Below are positions 25,728 through 34,584 of a DNA stretch of 64,000 nt, in pieces (positions within the stretch are counted from its first letter, which is position 1; each line of letters begins with the position of its first letter). Both the position numbers and the translations under genes were made by a program. The notes under the pieces were generated by a model. That model was not told the origin of the DNA, made no database searches, and saw nothing but the letters and a program-made list of their open reading frames with translations. The DNA is taken from contig CP051187.1 of assembly GCA_038087035.1 (NCBI GenBank), positions 4,097,001-4,161,000 of the forward strand. The letters are read 5' to 3'. The stretch is from Gloeotrichia echinulata CP02 (GTDB lineage: Bacteria; Cyanobacteriota; Cyanobacteriia; Cyanobacteriales; Nostocaceae).

Positions 25728-27098
25728 TTAAACCGCAACTGATGGCTCTTTACGTGGTCGTGTTACGGTTTTTTTTACAATCGGGCATCGGTTTTTACGG
25801 TGGCGCTTTTTTCCTGCTTCCCAACCAGGGGACTTTCCGCGAGGTTTGGGTGGAAGGGCTGGAGTACCAATCACCGCAAAAACTCCACCCATAGCTTGAG
25901 CGACTCGTCCAGGAGTCAAATTATCGAGTGACTTCTGCCAAGGTAAAGGATTATCAGTCACGATATCACGGGCTAACCACAATTCCCAAGTCATTAGAGG
26001 CATTAGGTCACTCCAGCGCTCACACTGCTTAGGAGTACTTAACTTGGGCGCAGTCCAATGTAAGCGTTGTTTCAAAAAACGATACCAGTGGTCAACGGTA
26101 AAGCGACGCAAGTAAAGACACCAAACTTCCTCTAGTGGTGGCATTTCTTCTCCAACCCAAGCTAACCACAAAGGTTTGGACACTCGTTCATTGCCTTGTG
26201 CGTCGAGACGTTCAACCCTAATGAGTAACATCGGACGCGCTGCCGCTTTACGAAAATGTAAATTCTTCCAGAGGCTAACCCTTACTCGTTGTAGTTTCGG
26301 ATCATCCAATTCTAAAACAGATTCTGCATCACTCCATGTCGTGGATTCATTAAGTTTGAATTTAGACCCGTGTTTCTTGGGACGTCCCTTACCCGAATAA
26401 GCTTCAGGCTCACCCCATAAACAAAGATTTGAGCGCAATCGTACCAAAATATCTGCGGGAATACTGGCAGTTTTTAAGACAAAAGGCGCACACCCATATT
26501 CACTATCCCAAACTGAAATCGCTCTGGTGGGTAAATATTTACACACCTGTTTTAGTTGCCAAATCGCTTTTGAGATTGGACTTTCCCCACTTGTGATCCG
26601 TTCATGTCTCAAAGGTAATGCCCAACTACCGGAATCCTCTGGTATCCAAGCAATTGTACTGTATCCTTGACCAATGGTAATCGGTTTATTTCCTGCTATG
26701 GATGTGCCACTATGCTCATAAGTTCTCTCTTGCAGTGTTACGGCATCCGGACGCGACCAGTTAGTATGATCTCCAGCCAAAAGTGGACGCCCCTCTACTG
26801 GCATTTGTTTGATGTATAACTGCATTAATTTCTGTCGCTGCGGTCGGCTATCTTGTAGCGCCTCATAGATACTTGACCACTTGCGTCTAAATACTGGTGA
26901 TAAAGATAAGTCGGCTAAGGAGTAAACATTCCGGGTCAGCAATATGGCATCTGTTAATTCAAATGTCGCGTCTTTGGCTCTACCTAAATGTTTGTAAGCT
27001 AATTGACGAAACTCTTCAAGTCTGGCACGTTTCATATTGGCAGGTGAGTAATGGTAGTTCGTTATCTCAGCTTCTGCCTTCATGGGGACTGTGTTCAA
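25728..27098 (-). CDS. DDE transposase, IS4/IS701-like
   Basis: 456 residues. Likely catalytic acids are Asp110 (LLAGDHTNW) and Asp198 (SVWDSEYG). The C-terminal signature resembles the IS4 YREK motif with exact spacing: Tyr329, Arg332, Asp336, Lys343. The usual Glu is therefore Asp here. The C-terminus is strongly basic (KKRHRKNRCPIVKKTVTRPRK). A TTG start at 27098 is favoured by GGGGAG 6 bases upstream; an ATG lies at 27083. The frame is uninterrupted, so the IS could still be active. A near-consensus Fur box lies 52-70 bases upstream. Confidence 0.85.
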   Translation of the reverse strand: MNTVPMKAEAEITNYHYSPANMKRARLEEFRQLAYKHLGRAKDATFELTDAILLTRNVYSLADLSLSPVFRRKWSSIYEALQDSRPQRQKLMQLYIKQMPVEGRPLLAGDHTNWSRPDAVTLQERTYEHSGTSIAGNKPITIGQGYSTIAWIPEDSGSWALPLRHERITSGESPISKAIWQLKQVCKYLPTRAISVWDSEYGCAPFVLKTASIPADILVRLRSNLCLWGEPEAYSGKGRPKKHGSKFKLNESTTWSDAESVLELDDPKLQRVRVSLWKNLHFRKAAARPMLLIRVERLDAQGNERVSKPLWLAWVGEEMPPLEEVWCLYLRRFTVDHWYRFLKQRLHWTAPKLSTPKQCERWSDLMPLMTWELWLARDIVTDNPLPWQKSLDNLTPGRVAQAMGGVFAVIGTPALPPKPRGKSPGWEAGKKRHRKNRCPIVKKTVTRPRKEPSVAV

Positions 27099-27149
27099 TC
27101 AGACTCCCCTTTTTTTCTTGATCATTCCCCATCTAATCTCCAGCGTGTT

Positions 27150-27168
27150 GATAATGATAATCATTATT
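27150..27168. promoter_or_regulatory. Near-perfect Fur box upstream of the IS transposase
   Basis: GATAATGATAATCATTATT matches the classical 19-base Fur consensus GATAATGATAATCATTATC at 18 of 19 positions. It lies 52-70 bases before the transposase start, inside the IS, where a promoter would be. Iron-responsive repression of transposition is inferred. Confidence 0.6.
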
Positions 27169-27428
27169 GTTTTATTTTTTAAACATGCATACTACATAAT
27201 TATTAAAGATTGCGGATGCTTTGAGGCTGACTTCTCGAATATTTTTAACCGCTAATTCCATTTGGTTTGCGTTCTATCATATCGCTTTTAGTCTAAACTC
27301 CAGAGGGGAAGCAGGGGAGGCAAAACTCTTCCCCTACCTCCATTTCTCCCCCTGCGCCCCCTGCTTGCCTCAACCAAGAAATTCCAAAACCTACGCAGTA
27401 TTGGTCCCCAATCCCCAATCCCCAATCC

Positions 27429-30400
27429 CTATAGCATCGGACAGTAATCTTGGATGACTTTTACGTCCAAGGTGGTAGTTTGCAGGGAATGGATGGCGGC
27501 GACGGTGGCTTTGGCACCGGCGATAGTGGTGATGATGGGAATTTTGTAGGCTAAGGCTGTGCGGCGGATTAATCTAGCGTCAGTCTGAGCTTCTTCCCCA
27601 GAAGGTGTGTTGATAATTAGTTGGATTTTCTGGTTTTTGATGGCGTCTAGGACGTGGGGACGACCTTCATGGAGTTTGAGGACTAATTCAATATCTAAGC
27701 CATTTTCTTGCAGGAATTGGCGTGTACCAAGTGTAGCCATGACTGTGAAGCCTAAATCAATAAATTCCTTGACGACGCTGACCGCTGCGGCTTTGTCGCG
27801 ATCGCTCATGGAGACAAATACGGTTCCCTTGAGGGGTAAACGCTCCCCAGCACCGATTTCGGCTTTAGCAAAGGCGCGGCCAAAGTCGGTGTCTATCCCC
27901 ATAACTTCGCCTGTGGAGCGCATTTCTGGACCGAGTATGGTATCTGTACCAGGAAATTTATTAAATGGCAAGACTGCTTCTTTAACTGCTATGTGAGCGG
28001 GGATGACTTCCTGGGTGAAGTTTAACTCCTCTAAAGTTTTACCTGACATAATTAAGGATGCCAGTTTCGCTAGCTGCACACCAGTAGCCTTAGAAACAAA
28101 GGGCACTGTCCGGGAGGCGCGGGGGTTGGCTTCGAGGATGTAAACTTGGGGAGAATAGCTACTGGCGCCGACAACAGCAAACTGAATGTTCATTAGCCCG
28201 ATAACTGAAAGCTCTTGGGCTAACTGTACTGTCCAGGTGCGAATTTGATTGAGAATTGCTGGTGACAGAGAAATAGAAGGTAAAGAACAAGCGGAGTCTC
28301 CAGAGTGTATCCCTGCTTGTTCGATGTGTTCCATAATACCGCCAATCACTACTCGCCCCGTATGATCGGCGATCGCGTCTACATCGACTTCAATCGCATT
28401 TTCCAAAAATTTATCAATCAAAATTGGGTGTTCTGGTTCCACCTGTACCGCAAAAGTCATGTAGCGTTCTAAATCTTTATCGGAATAGACGATTTCCATC
28501 GCCCGTCCCCCCAATACATAACTGGGACGCACTACCACTGGATAACCAATGCGTTTGGCGACAATCAATGCATCTTCGTAACTCCGCGCAATCCCATTAG
28601 CCGGTTGAGCAATATTCAACTTGTGAAGTATCTTTTCAAACCGCTCTCGGTTTTCTGCCATGTCGATAGAATCTGGTGATGTACCCCAGATTTTTGTGGT
28701 GGGATGAGTTTTCTCCCCATCCATAGCAGTGAGATATTGCTGGAGGGGAACAGAGAGTTTCAGTGGTGTTTGTCCGCCAAACTGGACAATAACTCCTACA
28801 GGATTTTCGGCTTCGATGATATTGAGTACATCTTCTTTGGTTAACGGTTCAAAGTAAAGGCGATCGCTGGTGTCGTAATCTGTAGAAACTGTCTCTGGGT
28901 TAGAATTGACCATAATCGTCTCATACCCCGCCGTTTTCAGCGCATAGGCGGCGTGACAACAACAATAGTCAAACTCAATTCCCTGTCCGATGCGGTTAGG
29001 ACCACCACCTAAAATCATCACCTTTGGTTTAGTGGTGGGTAAAACTTCGGTTTCTGATTCATAGGTGGAGTAATAATAAGGGGTAAACGCCTCAAACTCA
29101 GCGGCGCAGGTATCGACGGTTTTGTAAACTGGTATTACTCCTAATTGTTTACGGTAGACCCTGACTTCATCTTCGGTGCTTTTGGTGGCAAAGGCAATTT
29201 GGCGATCGCTAAATCCATGCCGCTTTACAGCATACATTTTCTCTTTTGTCAATTGATTTAGGGCTGTCCGTTTGAGGAATTTCTCCACCTCTAGCAGTTG
29301 TTGCAATTTATTGAGGAACCAGGGGTCAATGGCGGTGAGTTCGTAGATTTCCTCATTACTAATCCCTAACTGCATCGCATGGCGCACAACGAAGATGCGT
29401 TCAGGATTGGGTGTCCGCAGTTGGGCGCGGATTTGTTCACCACTGGGCAATTTTTCGGCTTGGTCACAACCCCAGCCGGCGCGTCCTGTTTCTAAAGAAC
29501 GCAGCGCCTTTTGGAAGGATTCGTTAAAGGTCCGGCCAATGGCCATTGCTTCGCCGACTGACTTCATTTGTGTAGTCAGCACTGGTTCGGAACCAGGGAA
29601 TTTTTCAAAGGCGAAGCGGGGAATTTTTGTCACTACATAGTCAATTGTCGGCTCAAAGGATGCTGGGGTTTTTTTGGTAATATCATTTTTGATTTCATCC
29701 AAGGTGTAACCCACAGCCAGTTTTGCAGCCATCTTCGCAATGGGGAAACCTGTGGCTTTAGAAGATAAAGCGGAACTGCGAGAAACACGGGGGTTCATTT
29801 CAATGACCACCACATCCCCGTTGACGGGATTCACGGCAAACTGGATATTAGAACCACCAGTTTCTACGCCGATTTCGCGGATAATTTTAATTGCCATATC
29901 CCGCAACCGCTGATATTCTTTGTCGGTCAGGGTTTGAGCGGGAGCAACGGTAATCGAGTCGCCGGTATGGATGCCCATCGGGTCAAGGTTTTCGATAGAG
30001 CAAATAATTACTACATTATCTGCCAAATCGCGCATCACTTCCAACTCATATTCTTTCCAGCCGAGTAGGGACTGGTCAATGAGAATTTGGGACACAGGAC
30101 TGGCGTCTATACCTACCTGCGCCATTTCTTCAAATTCTTCTTGGTTGTAGGCTATACCACCACCAGTACCACCCATTGTGAACGCAGGGCGAATAATTAG
30201 GGGATAGGTACCGATTTGGCGGGCGATCGCTTTTGCTTCTTCTAAAGTTGAGGCTGTACCACTGGGACAAACATTCACCCCAATCTTGGCCATTGCTTCG
30301 TTAAACAGTTTTCTGTCTTCAGCTTTTTCTATCGCTGGGAGTTTGGCGCCAATTAACTCCACATTATATTTATCTAAGGCGCCACTTTTTGCTAAAGCCA

Positions 30401-30698
30401 CAGCCAGGTTGAGGGCGGTTTGTCCTCCCATTGTCGGGAGTAGGGCGTCGGGACGTTCTTTGGCGATGACTTTTTCAACCAGTTCCGGTGTCAGCGGCTC
30501 AATATAGGTGCGATCGGCTGTTTCCGGGTCGGTCATAATTGTCGCCGGGTTGGAGTTAACCAGCACTACTTCATAGCCTTCTTCTCGCAACGCTTTACAG
30601 GCTTGGGTGCCAGAGTAATCAAACTCACAGGCTTGTCCGATTACAATTGGACCTGAGCCTAATAGTAGAATCTTCCGGAGGTCTTGGCGGCGGGGCAT
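27429..30698 (-). CDS. carB: Carbamoyl-phosphate synthase large subunit
   Basis: 1089 residues, normal length. Two homologous ATP-grasp halves are visible: MPRRQDLRKILLLGSGPIVIGQACEFDYSG at the start and KVMILGGGPNRIGQGIEFDYCC near residue 560, each followed by its ATP-grasp core (GGTGGGIAYN; LGGRAMEIVY). The C-terminal MGS-like domain (VSMSDRDKAAAVSVVKEFIDLGFTVMATLGT) is the allosteric site. It makes carbamoyl phosphate for arginine and pyrimidine synthesis. carA is not in the window. Confidence 0.97.
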   Translation of the reverse strand: MPRRQDLRKILLLGSGPIVIGQACEFDYSGTQACKALREEGYEVVLVNSNPATIMTDPETADRTYIEPLTPELVEKVIAKERPDALLPTMGGQTALNLAVALAKSGALDKYNVELIGAKLPAIEKAEDRKLFNEAMAKIGVNVCPSGTASTLEEAKAIARQIGTYPLIIRPAFTMGGTGGGIAYNQEEFEEMAQVGIDASPVSQILIDQSLLGWKEYELEVMRDLADNVVIICSIENLDPMGIHTGDSITVAPAQTLTDKEYQRLRDMAIKIIREIGVETGGSNIQFAVNPVNGDVVVIEMNPRVSRSSALSSKATGFPIAKMAAKLAVGYTLDEIKNDITKKTPASFEPTIDYVVTKIPRFAFEKFPGSEPVLTTQMKSVGEAMAIGRTFNESFQKALRSLETGRAGWGCDQAEKLPSGEQIRAQLRTPNPERIFVVRHAMQLGISNEEIYELTAIDPWFLNKLQQLLEVEKFLKRTALNQLTKEKMYAVKRHGFSDRQIAFATKSTEDEVRVYRKQLGVIPVYKTVDTCAAEFEAFTPYYYSTYESETEVLPTTKPKVMILGGGPNRIGQGIEFDYCCCHAAYALKTAGYETIMVNSNPETVSTDYDTSDRLYFEPLTKEDVLNIIEAENPVGVIVQFGGQTPLKLSVPLQQYLTAMDGEKTHPTTKIWGTSPDSIDMAENRERFEKILHKLNIAQPANGIARSYEDALIVAKRIGYPVVVRPSYVLGGRAMEIVYSDKDLERYMTFAVQVEPEHPILIDKFLENAIEVDVDAIADHTGRVVIGGIMEHIEQAGIHSGDSACSLPSISLSPAILNQIRTWTVQLAQELSVIGLMNIQFAVVGASSYSPQVYILEANPRASRTVPFVSKATGVQLAKLASLIMSGKTLEELNFTQEVIPAHIAVKEAVLPFNKFPGTDTILGPEMRSTGEVMGIDTDFGRAFAKAEIGAGERLPLKGTVFVSMSDRDKAAAVSVVKEFIDLGFTVMATLGTRQFLQENGLDIELVLKLHEGRPHVLDAIKNQKIQLIINTPSGEEAQTDARLIRRTALAYKIPIITTIAGAKATVAAIHSLQTTTLDVKVIQDYCPML

Positions 30699-31090
30699 AG
30701 TCGTGGCCTTGGAGTACGAGAATACAAATCCAGATTATTTTAAGATTCTTTTCCCCCGCTCATGTCGTTTATTAGCAAGTTTTACAGGTTTGGTGACACA
30801 GACGAGCAAAAGCGGCTCTGAGGATGGGGGGAAAGTTTCTCCCATTTTCCCTCTTTTTTGTGTGAAAAATTCTCTGTAATTTTTGAGAAAAATTGAGAAA
30901 TATTTTGAATAGTTGGATATTTTTTTGTGGGAAGTGAAATTTTTTTCAAAAAATTACCTATTTTATACAAGCAGACATGACCCATATTTAAGTTTTAATG
31001 GACAGATTTAAATAAAAAATAAATGAAAATATTTTTTGATTAGCTAATTGCTCATAATTTTCATTATTGAAATTGGGTAATCATATATAC
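30699..31090. other. AT-rich spacer between dps and carB
   Basis: No supported gene. One open frame of 67 codons (30782-30985, minus) lacks a ribosome site and any family resemblance. The carB promoter should lie in the first 150 bases. Confidence 0.35.
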
Positions 31091-31096
31091 TTGTCA

Positions 31097-31132
31097 TAAA
31101 AAATGCAGAAAGGTGTATTATTACCTTTCTGC
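31097..31132 (-). terminator. Intrinsic terminator of dps
   Basis: GCAGAAAGGT (31105-31114) and ACCTTTCTGC (31123-31132) form a perfect 10-bp stem with an 8-base loop. Read on the minus strand it is followed by ATTTTTTATG. It lies about 80 bases after the dps stop. Confidence 0.75.
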
Positions 31133-31214
31133 CCTGTTTTATATTCTTTTGAGAATTGGAGATGCCAAATTTTCTTCAGTAGTTTATGGCAAACTTATCT
31201 AAATTATGTGAGTG

Positions 31215-31769
31215 TTAGTTTTGAGCAGGTTGCACAAAACCTAAAGTTAAGCTATCTTTGGCTAGGAAGTGAGCTAAATGATAAGCCCGCTCCTCAGTTT
31301 TTAACAGAATTTTTTCGTACAAATAGCGTGTAGCTCTGTCGCCTAAACTCTCTGCCTGAGCGGCTTGGCGGCGGATTACACCAATAACGGCTTGTTCGGC
31401 AGCCAAGTCATTTTCTAGCATCTGACGAGCAGAATATACGCCATCAGCTTCAGATTCAAAACAGGTTAATTCTGCCAATTTAGCAAAACTAGCTACTGGT
31501 ACACCGCCCAAACCATCCAAACGCTCACCAATTTCATGGATGTGTCCTTGTACTTCTTCGTAGCTTTCGCTAAAAAACTCATGTAGTGAGTAAAATTCTG
31601 CACCTTCAACTACAAAATGATGTTTTTGGTACTGCAAGTACAGTGCTTGAAAACTAGCTAGTACAACGTTAAATCCTTCCGTTACTGGCGCGGTTACACT
31701 GTGATCTAACAATACAGGATTGTCGTAAACATGACCGAAATTACGTAACGCAGTTTGTGTTTGTGACAT
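31215..31769 (-). CDS. dps: Dps-family ferritin-like protein
   Basis: 184 residues. The Dps ferroxidase pattern is present: LYLQYQKHHFVVEGAEFYSLHEFFSESYEEVQGHIHEIGERL, with DLAAEQAVIGVIRR and YLYEKILLKTEERAYHLAHFL in the later helices. Dps oxidises and stores iron using peroxide and may bind DNA. Filamentous cyanobacteria carry several paralogues of differing activity. The ATG has GGAG upstream (CGAGGAGAATC context). It has its own terminator, so it is a single-gene unit. Confidence 0.9.
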   Translation of the reverse strand: MSQTQTALRNFGHVYDNPVLLDHSVTAPVTEGFNVVLASFQALYLQYQKHHFVVEGAEFYSLHEFFSESYEEVQGHIHEIGERLDGLGGVPVASFAKLAELTCFESEADGVYSARQMLENDLAAEQAVIGVIRRQAAQAESLGDRATRYLYEKILLKTEERAYHLAHFLAKDSLTLGFVQPAQN

Positions 31770-32226
31770 GATTCTCCTCGCTTTTTAGCAGTTATTATTT
31801 TTAACTGCTTAGTTTCTACATATTAACATTTTCAAAATAAAAACAAGTCTGAGCCACATCACAGACTATGGATTTTTTCTGCTTAAAAGCTCAGATTTAA
31901 CTCCTCTTGAGCATGATTGACCACCTGTCAGAGATTATATAGTGATAATTACTCTTGACATACTTAATCAAATATGATGACACCCATAGGCTAAATAGCG
32001 CGAGGTGTAACCCCTATGCTTGTCTATTCCTCCTCCCCTTGCTGTTGGGATATTCTGGCAAAAATTTGAAATTTTTTTGCAAAATTATTGAGAATAGTTG
32101 GCACTTAAGCTATCCTGGTTAAAAAGGCTAAACTCTCAAAAATTAAAAATCTCAGAGAATTGGTATTCATCGTAGTTACTGCAAGTTTGTTGCACTTTGA
32201 GGGCAAATCACTTGAAACCGTCAGAA
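31770..32226. other. Divergent promoter region of dps
   Basis: No gene. AT-rich, with a pair AGTCTGAGCCACATCACAGACT near 31845 that could fold. No Fur or PerR box clear enough to call. Confidence 0.35.
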
Positions 32227-32463
32227 ATGCAAAAATCGCATATTGTAGAGATTAATTGGGCAGACCGTTGGCAAGTCTATCAACGCTTGCAAGACCTAAA
32301 TATTCCTTGTTGGTGTGAAACTAACCAGCCATTGAGAGTTGAGATTTGCCATCCAATCGCGGCTATTCAGCTTTGGAGTGTGATACGACAATTTACAGCT
32401 TCGCGTCAAGACTTAATTCAGAATCTTAAGTATTGTTGGCAACATCGCTACCAACAGTTTTAA
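32227..32463 (+). CDS. Asr1405/Asl0597-type small cyanobacterial protein
   Basis: 78 residues from the ATG at 32227; the frame is open to a TTG at 32197. IVEINWADRWQVYQRLQDLNIPCWC and RVEICHPIAAIQLWSVIRQF match my memory of the small Asr1405/Asl0597 family found in cyanobacteria. Function unknown. It carries three Cys residues (Cys-Trp-Cys and a later one) but no clear metal site. It precedes the ferredoxin-like gene by 52 bases. Confidence 0.6.
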   Translation: MQKSHIVEINWADRWQVYQRLQDLNIPCWCETNQPLRVEICHPIAAIQLWSVIRQFTASRQDLIQNLKYCWQHRYQQF

Positions 32464-32515
32464 TTGACAGATCCTACCCCGCTGTTTCATTTTGAGTAAC
32501 AAATAAGTGAAAATT

Positions 32516-33130
32516 ATGAGTGAATTACAGAATAAAGAAGTAGCAGAATTCTGCCTTGAGGGACGGTTTCTCGATTTTGTGATTAAAGACGGCTATAAGC
32601 TCAAAGGCTTGCTGTTAGCCACTGCTGAAGGTGAATGTTACGTTAAACTCGCTAAAGATTTACGGATAGCTTTTGACTGGCGCTTACCAAAAGGCACATG
32701 GCTGCAAGTGGTGGGAACAAAAAAATATGACCGGAAAAAAGATGAAGTTAAATTAGTCGCCGAACGTGTAATGGCGGCTACGGGAGACTGGGACAGAGGA
32801 TCTACAAACTTGATCACTCCAGCACAGGAACTTTCACCAATTAATAACGTCATAGTACAGTCAGCTAAAACTAAAGCTACGATTTTAGTTTGTCAAAAGT
32901 CTGATTGCATGAACCGTGGAGGTAAAACACTTTGTCAGGCCTTGGAGGCCACATTGAGCGATCGCGGTTTAGAAGACCAAGTAACTATCAAAGGTACTGG
33001 TTGTATGAAAAACTGTAAAGCAGGCCCTAACTTAGTAATGCCAGATAAAACCCGTTATAACCGGATTCAAGCAGCACAAGTCCCTGCACTCATAGATAAA
33101 TATTTTGATCAGCCAGATAAATGCAGCTAA
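32516..33130 (+). CDS. Thioredoxin-like [2Fe-2S] ferredoxin-domain protein
   Basis: 204 residues from the ATG at 32516. The N-terminal 90 residues are a separate small beta domain (FVIKDGYKLKGLLLATAEGECYVKLAKDLR). The C-terminal 85 residues are the thioredoxin-like ferredoxin fold with Cys126, Cys131, Cys140, Cys163 and Cys167 in CQKSDC...LC...GTGCMKNCKAGPNLVMP. Such domains occur in NuoE and HoxE-type subunits and in stand-alone cyanobacterial proteins. A role in electron transfer is likely, the partner unknown. Confidence 0.8.
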   Translation: MSELQNKEVAEFCLEGRFLDFVIKDGYKLKGLLLATAEGECYVKLAKDLRIAFDWRLPKGTWLQVVGTKKYDRKKDEVKLVAERVMAATGDWDRGSTNLITPAQELSPINNVIVQSAKTKATILVCQKSDCMNRGGKTLCQALEATLSDRGLEDQVTIKGTGCMKNCKAGPNLVMPDKTRYNRIQAAQVPALIDKYFDQPDKCS

Positions 33131-33196
33131 ATGGTGATACCTGCAGCCAATTTAGGTATCAAAACCTAGTTGAATTTTTACTTTTTAATAAGAGAA

Positions 33197-33790
33197 TATG
33201 TTAAGAAGGTAACAATGAGTAATGAGTAATGAGTAATGAGTAATGAGTAATGAGTAATGAGTAATGAGTAATGACAAATGACAATGAGTAATGAGTAATG
33301 ACAAATGACAATGAGTAATGAGTAATGAGTAATGAGTAATGAGTAATGAGTAATGAGTAATGAGTAATGACAAATGACAATGAGTAATGAGTAATGAGTA
33401 ATGAGTAATGAGTAATGAGTAATGAGTAATGACAAATGACAATGAGTAATGAGTAATGAGTAATGAGTAATGAGTAATGAGTAATGAGTAATGAGTAATG
33501 AGTAATGAGTAATGAGTAATGAGTAATGAGTAATGAGTAATGAGTAATGAGTAATGAGTAATGAGTAATGAGTAATGAGTAATGAGTAATGAGTAATGAG
33601 TAATGAGTAATGAGTAATGAGTAATGAGTAATGAGTAATGAGTAATGAGTAATGAGTAATGAGTAATGAGTAATGAGTAATGAGTAATGAGTAATGAGTA
33701 ATGACAAATGACAAATGACAAATGACAAATGACAAATGACAAATGACAAATGACAACCCTTTCGAGTAGGGTTTATTTGCACCGATTTAC
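33197..33790. mobile_element. Possible MITE remnant filled by heptamers
   Basis: The left flank has ATATGTTAAGAAGGTAAC, like the interior of the MITE at 19592. The right end, GGTTTATTTGCACCGATTTAC (33770-33790), matches that MITE's inverted end and overlaps the phnE stop codon. Between them is the long heptamer array. The left inverted end is not recognisable. Confidence 0.4.
33213..33756. repeat. 544-bp heptamer array, TAATGAG with ACAAATG blocks
   Basis: About 77 seven-base units, mostly TAATGAG, interrupted by blocks of ACAAATG that keep the 7-base register, and ending in seven ACAAATG units. The block pattern (TAATGAG runs of differing length separated by ACAAATGACA) repeats several times, suggesting duplication of larger units. 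Confidence 0.95.
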
Positions 33791-34581
33791 ATTGCATCAA
33801 GTCGCCGGCGTAATTGACTACTGAAGGCGTCAATTACGGTAACAACTACCAATAATACCAACATCATGGTTGTAGCTTTGGTATATTCAAAACCATCAAT
33901 ATAACTTTTCAACTGGAAGCCAATACCACCTGCGCCGACTACACCCAGCACCGAAGCCGCACGGATATTGTACTCAAACATCCAGAAGGTGTAACCTAAT
34001 CCCAAGGGCATTACTTGTGGTAAAATTCCGTATTGGGCAATTTGTAACCTTGATGCTCCTGTAACTTCTAAAGATTCTATCGAACGAGAATCAACGGCTT
34101 CAATTGCTTGTTGGTAAAACTTAGCAAGATAACCAATAGTGTAAATTCCTAAAGCTAAAGTTCCTGCAGGTGCGCCTAGTCCGGTAGCAGCGACGAAAAT
34201 TAACCCCAGAATAATTGAGGGAACGGAACGGACTGCATTTTGCAGCAAATTCGCTAACCATTGTAGCCATTTGGGTGCAACATTGCTGGCGCTAGCAACT
34301 GCAATTGGTAAGGAAATAATTGCGCCGATGGTGGTTCCCCATAAAGACATTTGCACAGTTTCAATTAAGGCTTTAATGGCGATATCTAAAACTGTTGGAT
34401 CTGGAGGAAATAGCCGGGAAATAAAATCGGTGATGTAAGGCCAGCTAGTTTTCAGGGTTTCAAAATCGACCTTTAAACCTTGCAGTGCCCAAGTATAAAC
34501 CAGAACTAACATCAACAGGATGATGAGGGGAGTTAACCAAGGGTAATAGCGTCGGAGTTTTGAATTAAAGATGTAATTCAT
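33787..34581 (-). CDS. phnE: Phosphonate/phosphite ABC transporter permease PhnE
   Basis: 264 residues with about six transmembrane helices. The binding-protein-dependent permease loop (EVTGASRLQIAQYGILPQVMPLGLGYTFWMFEYNIRAASVLGVVGAGGIG) is complete. It starts 3 bases after phnC. It forms the channel of a PhnCDE-type importer for phosphonate, phosphite or phosphate esters. Confidence 0.93.
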   Translation of the reverse strand: MNYIFNSKLRRYYPWLTPLIILLMLVLVYTWALQGLKVDFETLKTSWPYITDFISRLFPPDPTVLDIAIKALIETVQMSLWGTTIGAIISLPIAVASASNVAPKWLQWLANLLQNAVRSVPSIILGLIFVAATGLGAPAGTLALGIYTIGYLAKFYQQAIEAVDSRSIESLEVTGASRLQIAQYGILPQVMPLGLGYTFWMFEYNIRAASVLGVVGAGGIGFQLKSYIDGFEYTKATTMMLVLLVVVTVIDAFSSQLRRRLDAM

Positions 34582-34584
34582 GAT

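Larger units (their letters stand above)
25643..27303 (-). mobile_element. Complete insertion sequence, IS4/IS701-like
   Basis: 1661 bases bounded by perfect 16-bp inverted ends, CTGGAGTTTAGACTAA at 25643-25658 and its complement at 27288-27303. The flanking bases AGGGGAA (25636-25642) and AGGGGAA (27304-27310) form a 7-bp direct repeat, consistent with a target-site duplication. GAGGCAGGGG-type sequence continues on both sides, showing insertion into that G-rich tract. One transposase gene, intact. The G-rich context could produce a chance 7-base match. Confidence 0.85.

Noticed and set aside
30782..30985. 67-codon minus-strand frame between dps and carB
   Set aside because: No ribosome site, no family resemblance, low-complexity AT-rich codons.
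33178..33833. Three overlapping minus-strand open frames of 185-210 codons (ITHYSLL repeats)
   Set aside because: They are translations of the TAATGAG heptamer array in three frames; a 7-bp repeat with no stop gives long frames by arithmetic.
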